The position numbers and the translations under genes are program-made. A model generated the notes under the pieces. The model did not search any database. It was not told where the DNA came from and saw nothing but the letters and a program-made list of their open reading frames with translations. This document shows positions 60,758 to 64,000 of a stretch of DNA of 64,000 nt, in pieces. Every line of letters begins with the position of its first letter. Within the stretch, counting starts at the first letter, position 1. Location of the stretch: positions 1-64,000 of the forward strand of contig DASSKC010000116.1 in NCBI GenBank assembly GCA_035690885.1, given 5' to 3'. The DNA is from Oleiagrimonas sp035690885. Its GTDB lineage: Bacteria; Pseudomonadota; Gammaproteobacteria; Xanthomonadales; Rhodanobacteraceae.

Positions 60758-61414
60758 ATGACCACTCTGAACACGCCCCCGCTCGCGCCGTTGCTCGATG
60801 ACTTGTTCACCAAGGCCGCGGCTGCGACCACTCCGGCCTTGGCGACCATGGATGCTGACGAGCGCACGCGCTTGCTGCACAGCAAGACCGAATACAGCGA
60901 CTTCTACAGCCGGCTGAAGGATTTGTGGCTGCCCGTGTCGCGCGGCACCGGCACCTTGCTGTACATGCTGACCAGCAGCACCCACGCGCGCTCGGTAGTC
61001 GAGTTTGGCACCTCGTTCGGCCTGTCGACGCTGCACATGGCGGCGGCGCTGAAGGACAACGGCGGCGGCAAGCTGATTACCACCGAGTTCGAGCCGTCCA
61101 AGGTGGCCCGTTCGCGCGAACATTTCGAGGCCGCCGGGCTGGGCGGCTTGATCGAGATTCGCGAAGGCGATGCGTTGCAAACGCTGGCCGTCAACCTGCC
61201 GTCAGCCATCGATTTGTTGCTGCTGGACGGCGCCAAGGCTTTGTACACCGACGTGTTGCGCCTGGTCGAGCCGCACTTGAAACCGGGGGCGCTGATTGTC
61301 GCCGACAACGCCGACTTCACCCCCGATTACCTGCCGTATGTGCGCGCCGCGGACAACGGCTATCTGTCGCTGCCGTTTGCCAGCGACATCGAACTGTCCA
61401 TGCGGCTGGGTTGA
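60758..61414 (+). CDS. Class I SAM-dependent O-methyltransferase-like protein
   Basis: 218 aa. The family-3 methyltransferase pattern: SVVEFGTSFGLSTLHMAAALKDNGGGKLITTEFEPSKVARSREHFEAAGL (about residues 78-127) for SAM, then IREGDALQTL, IDLLLLDGAKALYTDVLRLVEPHLKPGALIVADN. Ending NGYLSLPFASDIELSMRLG is usual for the subgroup. Substrate unknown. First gene of the TetR-controlled operon. Confidence 0.88.
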   Translation: MTTLNTPPLAPLLDDLFTKAAAATTPALATMDADERTRLLHSKTEYSDFYSRLKDLWLPVSRGTGTLLYMLTSSTHARSVVEFGTSFGLSTLHMAAALKDNGGGKLITTEFEPSKVARSREHFEAAGLGGLIEIREGDALQTLAVNLPSAIDLLLLDGAKALYTDVLRLVEPHLKPGALIVADNADFTPDYLPYVRAADNGYLSLPFASDIELSMRLG

Positions 61415-61453
61415 ACCGGTCGCCACGTTTTCACTTTTTTCAGGAGAATCATC

Positions 61454-62320
61454 ATGCATGTATTTGTTACAGGCGCCACGGGTTGGGTCGGTTCCGCCGT
61501 GGTGCGCGAATTGCTCGACGCCGGTCATCGCGTCACCGGTCTGGCCCGTTCGGCGGACAAGGCCTCGACCCTGGCGGCGCAGGGCGTGGATGTGTTGCGC
61601 GCCACGCTGGATGATCACCAATTGCTGCACAACGCCGCGGCCAACGCCGATGGCGTGATCCACACGGCCTTCAATCACGACTTCTCCCGTTTTGCCGAAA
61701 GTGTCCGGCAGGATCGTCGCGCCATCGAGGCGCTGGGCAGTGCATTGAAAGGCACGGACCGGCCGCTGCTGGTGACCTCGGGCTTGTCGGGGTTGGCACG
61801 CGGCGCGAGCGAAGCCGATCAGCCGAATCCGGCCGCGCCACGGCAATCGGAAGCCGCTGCGCGGGCGCTCGCCGAACAAGGCGTGCGGGCCTCGACCATA
61901 CGTTTGGCGCCGTCCGTGCACGGCGTTGGCGACCACGGTTTTGTGCCCATCGTGATTGAGCGGGCGCGCGAAAGCGGTTTGTCCGGTTATCTGGGCGATG
62001 GCCAGAACGCCTGGTCAGGCGTGCACCGACTGGATGCCGCGCGGCTTTACCGGTTGGCGCTGGAGGACGGTGCGGCTGAGCCCGTCTACCACGCGGTCGC
62101 CGATGAGGCCATCACCTTCAAGACCATTGCCGAAAAGATCGGTCATCAACTCACCCTGCCGGTGCCGATGTGCGACGCGGAGCACTTTGGCTGGTTTGCG
62201 CGCATGGCCGGCGGCGACATGGCCGCATCGAGCGCCCGCACCCGGGCGCAGCTGGGCTGGGAACCGGAAGGTCCGACCCTGCTCGAGGATCTGGACAAGC
62301 CCGGCTACTACAACGCTTGA
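61454..62320 (+). CDS. NAD-dependent epimerase/dehydratase family (atypical SDR)
   Basis: 288 aa. Starts MHVFVTGATGWVGSAVVRELLDAGHRVTGLARSADKA, the GxxGxxG nucleotide site of extended/NmrA-like SDRs. A serine-rich active-site strand (LLVTSGLSGLARG) is kept, but the Tyr-x3-Lys pair is not obvious; SEAAARALAEQG sits where YxxxK is expected, so activity may be absent or atypical. 40 bp after the methyltransferase, GGAG at 61443 upstream; second gene of the operon. Confidence 0.88.
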   Translation: MHVFVTGATGWVGSAVVRELLDAGHRVTGLARSADKASTLAAQGVDVLRATLDDHQLLHNAAANADGVIHTAFNHDFSRFAESVRQDRRAIEALGSALKGTDRPLLVTSGLSGLARGASEADQPNPAAPRQSEAAARALAEQGVRASTIRLAPSVHGVGDHGFVPIVIERARESGLSGYLGDGQNAWSGVHRLDAARLYRLALEDGAAEPVYHAVADEAITFKTIAEKIGHQLTLPVPMCDAEHFGWFARMAGGDMAASSARTRAQLGWEPEGPTLLEDLDKPGYYNA

Positions 62321-62348
62321 GGCCGGGCTTCCCCAATGAGGAGAACAC

Positions 62349-63563
62349 ATGACTTTCACTTCGACTTCCGCACGCGATCCGGCATTGGCCCGTTTGTGGC
62401 TGCTGGCCGTGGTGCTTTTCGTTTCCTATCTTTGCGTGGCCATCCCGTTGGCCGTGGTAGCCGTCTATACGGCCGACGGCCTGGGGCTGGGCAATGCCTG
62501 GGCCGGGCTGGCCGTGGGCATTGCCTTTGCTTCCACCATCGTCACGCGCGGCTGGGCCGGTGGCTTGGCCGACCGGCGCGGCGCCAAGATCACGGCATGT
62601 TGGGGGCTGGCGCTGTATGCCGCCGGTGCCCTGGTGTCGATGGTCGCCGGCTGGCTTGCCGTTGCGCCCGGGGCGGCCTATGCCGTGTTGATCGCCGGGC
62701 GGCTGCTGGTTGGATTGGGCGAAAGCCTGACCGGTGTCGGCATCATCACCTGGGGCATCGGCCTGGTCGGGCCGGTGCGTTCGGGCAAGGTGCTGTCCCT
62801 GGTCGGCGCCGCCATTTATGGCGCGCTGGCCGTGGGCGGCCCGCTGGGTCTGGGGCTGTATCAGGCCTTCGGCTTTGCCGGGGCCATGGCCGTCAGCGTG
62901 GTGCTGCCGATTCTGGGCTTGCTCGTCATCCGGCGCCTGCCGGCAATCACCCGTCAGCCCGACGCGGTCAGGCCGCCGCTCCGTCGCGTCATCCGGCAGA
63001 TCAGCTGGCATGGACTGGTGGTGTGTTTGCAGGGCATCGGCTTTGCCGCCATCGGCGCATTTTTCGTGCTGTATTTCCAGCAACGCGGTTGGGCATACGC
63101 CGGTTTGGGGTTCACGACGTTCGGTGTGGGCTTTGTGCTGGTGCGCATCGTGTTCGGCCATCTGCCGGACCGCATTGGCGGCCTGCGCGTGGCGGCCTTG
63201 TCGTTGGCCATGGAGGCGATCGGTCAGCTTCTGATCTGGGGCGCGACGGATCCGGCGGCGGCCTTGACCGGCGCGTTCATGACCGGCCTGGGCTGCTCGA
63301 TGATCTTTCCGGCCATGGGGCGGGAGGTCGTGCACCGCGTCGAACCCCACTTGCGCGGCACGGCGTTGGGCGGATTTGCTGCTTTCCAGGATCTGGCCTA
63401 CGGCCTGACCGGACCGCTGGCCGGCTTGCTGGCCGACCGCGCCGGCTATGACGACGTATTCCTGATCGGCGCCGTTGCCGCCGCCGGTGGCTTGCTGGTG
63501 GCTCTGGGTTTGCGACATCTGCCGCCAGCCACAGCCGGCACCACGGCGAGAGAGTTTTCATGA
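62349..63563 (+). CDS. MFS transporter (YhhS/arabinose-export-like)
   Basis: 404 aa, twelve membrane helices. The MFS A motif between helices 2 and 3 reads GGLADRRGAKI; TITWGIG-type helix 5 (GESLTGVGIITWGIGLVG) and the second half copy HLPDRIGGLRVA are present. Related to drug or sugar-efflux MFS proteins of the YhhS/YfcJ type. GAGGAG before the ATG. The stop overlaps the start of the broken siderophore-interacting gene in ATGA. Confidence 0.9.
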   Translation: MTFTSTSARDPALARLWLLAVVLFVSYLCVAIPLAVVAVYTADGLGLGNAWAGLAVGIAFASTIVTRGWAGGLADRRGAKITACWGLALYAAGALVSMVAGWLAVAPGAAYAVLIAGRLLVGLGESLTGVGIITWGIGLVGPVRSGKVLSLVGAAIYGALAVGGPLGLGLYQAFGFAGAMAVSVVLPILGLLVIRRLPAITRQPDAVRPPLRRVIRQISWHGLVVCLQGIGFAAIGAFFVLYFQQRGWAYAGLGFTTFGVGFVLVRIVFGHLPDRIGGLRVAALSLAMEAIGQLLIWGATDPAAALTGAFMTGLGCSMIFPAMGREVVHRVEPHLRGTALGGFAAFQDLAYGLTGPLAGLLADRAGYDDVFLIGAVAAAGGLLVALGLRHLPPATAGTTAREFS

Positions 63564-63918
63564 TGCTGTCACGTTTGAGCGCGGGCCAGACACACGGCCC
63601 ACAAGTGGAACGCATTCGCCATGATACGCAGCCTTGCGAGTTGCGGGTGGAAAGTGTGTGCTATCTGACGCCGGGCAGTCTGGTCACCCACTGGGCGCAT
63701 CGACCGCTGTCAGCCGGTAGCGACCCGTGCGCGTTGCTCGACATCCTCCGCACCATCGAGATCGCGCCGGACACGCTGGTATGGCTGGCGGCCGAAGCCA
63801 CGGTGGTGCGCGCGCTGCGCACTTATCTGCTGGAAGAACGGGATTGCCCCCAAAGTGGCTCAAAGCCGGCGGTTACTGGGTTGCCGGCAAGGTCAATGGG
63901 CATGAGCGGTTTGGGTGA
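63560..63918 (+). pseudogene. Broken siderophore-interacting protein (ferric-siderophore reductase) gene
   Basis: The first codons (MLSRLSAGQTHGPQVERIRHDTQPCELRVESVCYLTPG) look like the start of an SIP-family reductase, but the FAD-binding and central part of about 130 residues are missing and the frame jumps to the C-terminal SIP domain (EIAPDTLVWLAAEATVVRALRTYLLEER). One G is missing at 63840-63842; the next frame continues GLPPKWLKAGGYWVAGKVNG to a stop at 63918. Without repair the frame runs out of the window. So both an internal deletion and a frameshift are present. Last gene of the TetR-controlled operon. Confidence 0.82.
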
Positions 63919-64000
63919 TGCGGGTATGGTGAGGAACGATCAAGTGCATCAATGGGGGCCTCCAGCTGATGTCTCCAAGTTCGAACATGGCAGGTTGCAC

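Noticed and set aside
63919..64000. Last 82 bases of the window
   Set aside because: No gene start, repeat or RNA recognised; the pseudogene's unrepaired frame runs through it.

Overview
The window is chromosomal DNA of a GC-rich gammaproteobacterium, most likely of the order Xanthomonadales and close to Rhodanobacteraceae. Three things point there: the order purM / DUF2066 / CDP-alcohol phosphotransferase / AI-2E permease / hda; the xanB-type bifunctional manC; and many dispersed palindromes that open with the tetranucleotide GTAG, as the repeats of Stenotrophomonas and relatives do. No prophage, complete insertion sequence, CRISPR array or rRNA operon is visible.

Layout. 1-10 kb: purM (cut by the window edge) divergent from the DUF2066-hda run; then suhB, trmJ, an ExoD/CNNM pair, and a PhoU-like/PiT phosphate import pair. 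10-14 kb: a short-chain dehydrogenase, a DNA-alkylation sensor (ATL) and recQ. 14-21 kb: a phospholipase D-like enzyme, a stand-alone LigD polymerase domain, an FNT channel, a thiamine-binding protein, a HAD phosphatase and an SLC13 permease. 21-26 kb: tRNA-Phe, then yggX, mutY and an AsmA gene, then ftsY, rsmD and coaD. 26-33 kb: a lipoprotein, tgt-yajC-secD-secF and manC. 33-38 kb: a secreted amidase, two multihaem cytochromes c and mug. 38-44 kb: a compact urease operon ureABC-F-D-G followed by a nickel permease. 44-54 kb: typA, a cyclophilin, an AEC permease, hslR, an Lrp regulator divergent from a PLP lyase, a flavoprotein reductase and mutS. 54-58 kb: a PEP-CTERM protein behind a probable sigma-54 promoter, and its TPR partner prsT. 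58-64 kb: YceI, an AraC regulator, and a TetR-controlled methyltransferase/epimerase/MFS operon that ends in a broken siderophore-interacting-protein gene.

Most of the window is housekeeping: secretion (tgt-yajC-secDF, ftsY), DNA repair (recQ, mutY, mug, mutS, ATL, LigD-Pol), purine and CoA synthesis, and translation factors. The two accessory modules that stand out are the urease cluster and the PEP-CTERM/PrsT pair. The urease lacks ureE, has a His-tailed UreG, an extended UreB and an alanine in place of the usual active-site flap cysteine, and its catalytic subunit reads like the actinobacterial type.

The spaces between genes hold at least four families of palindromic repeat. Several abut gene ends so closely that the repeat supplies the stop codon. 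One repeat sits inside another, and there is a 287-bp element with inverted ends and two internal hairpins whose right end recurs 11 kb away.
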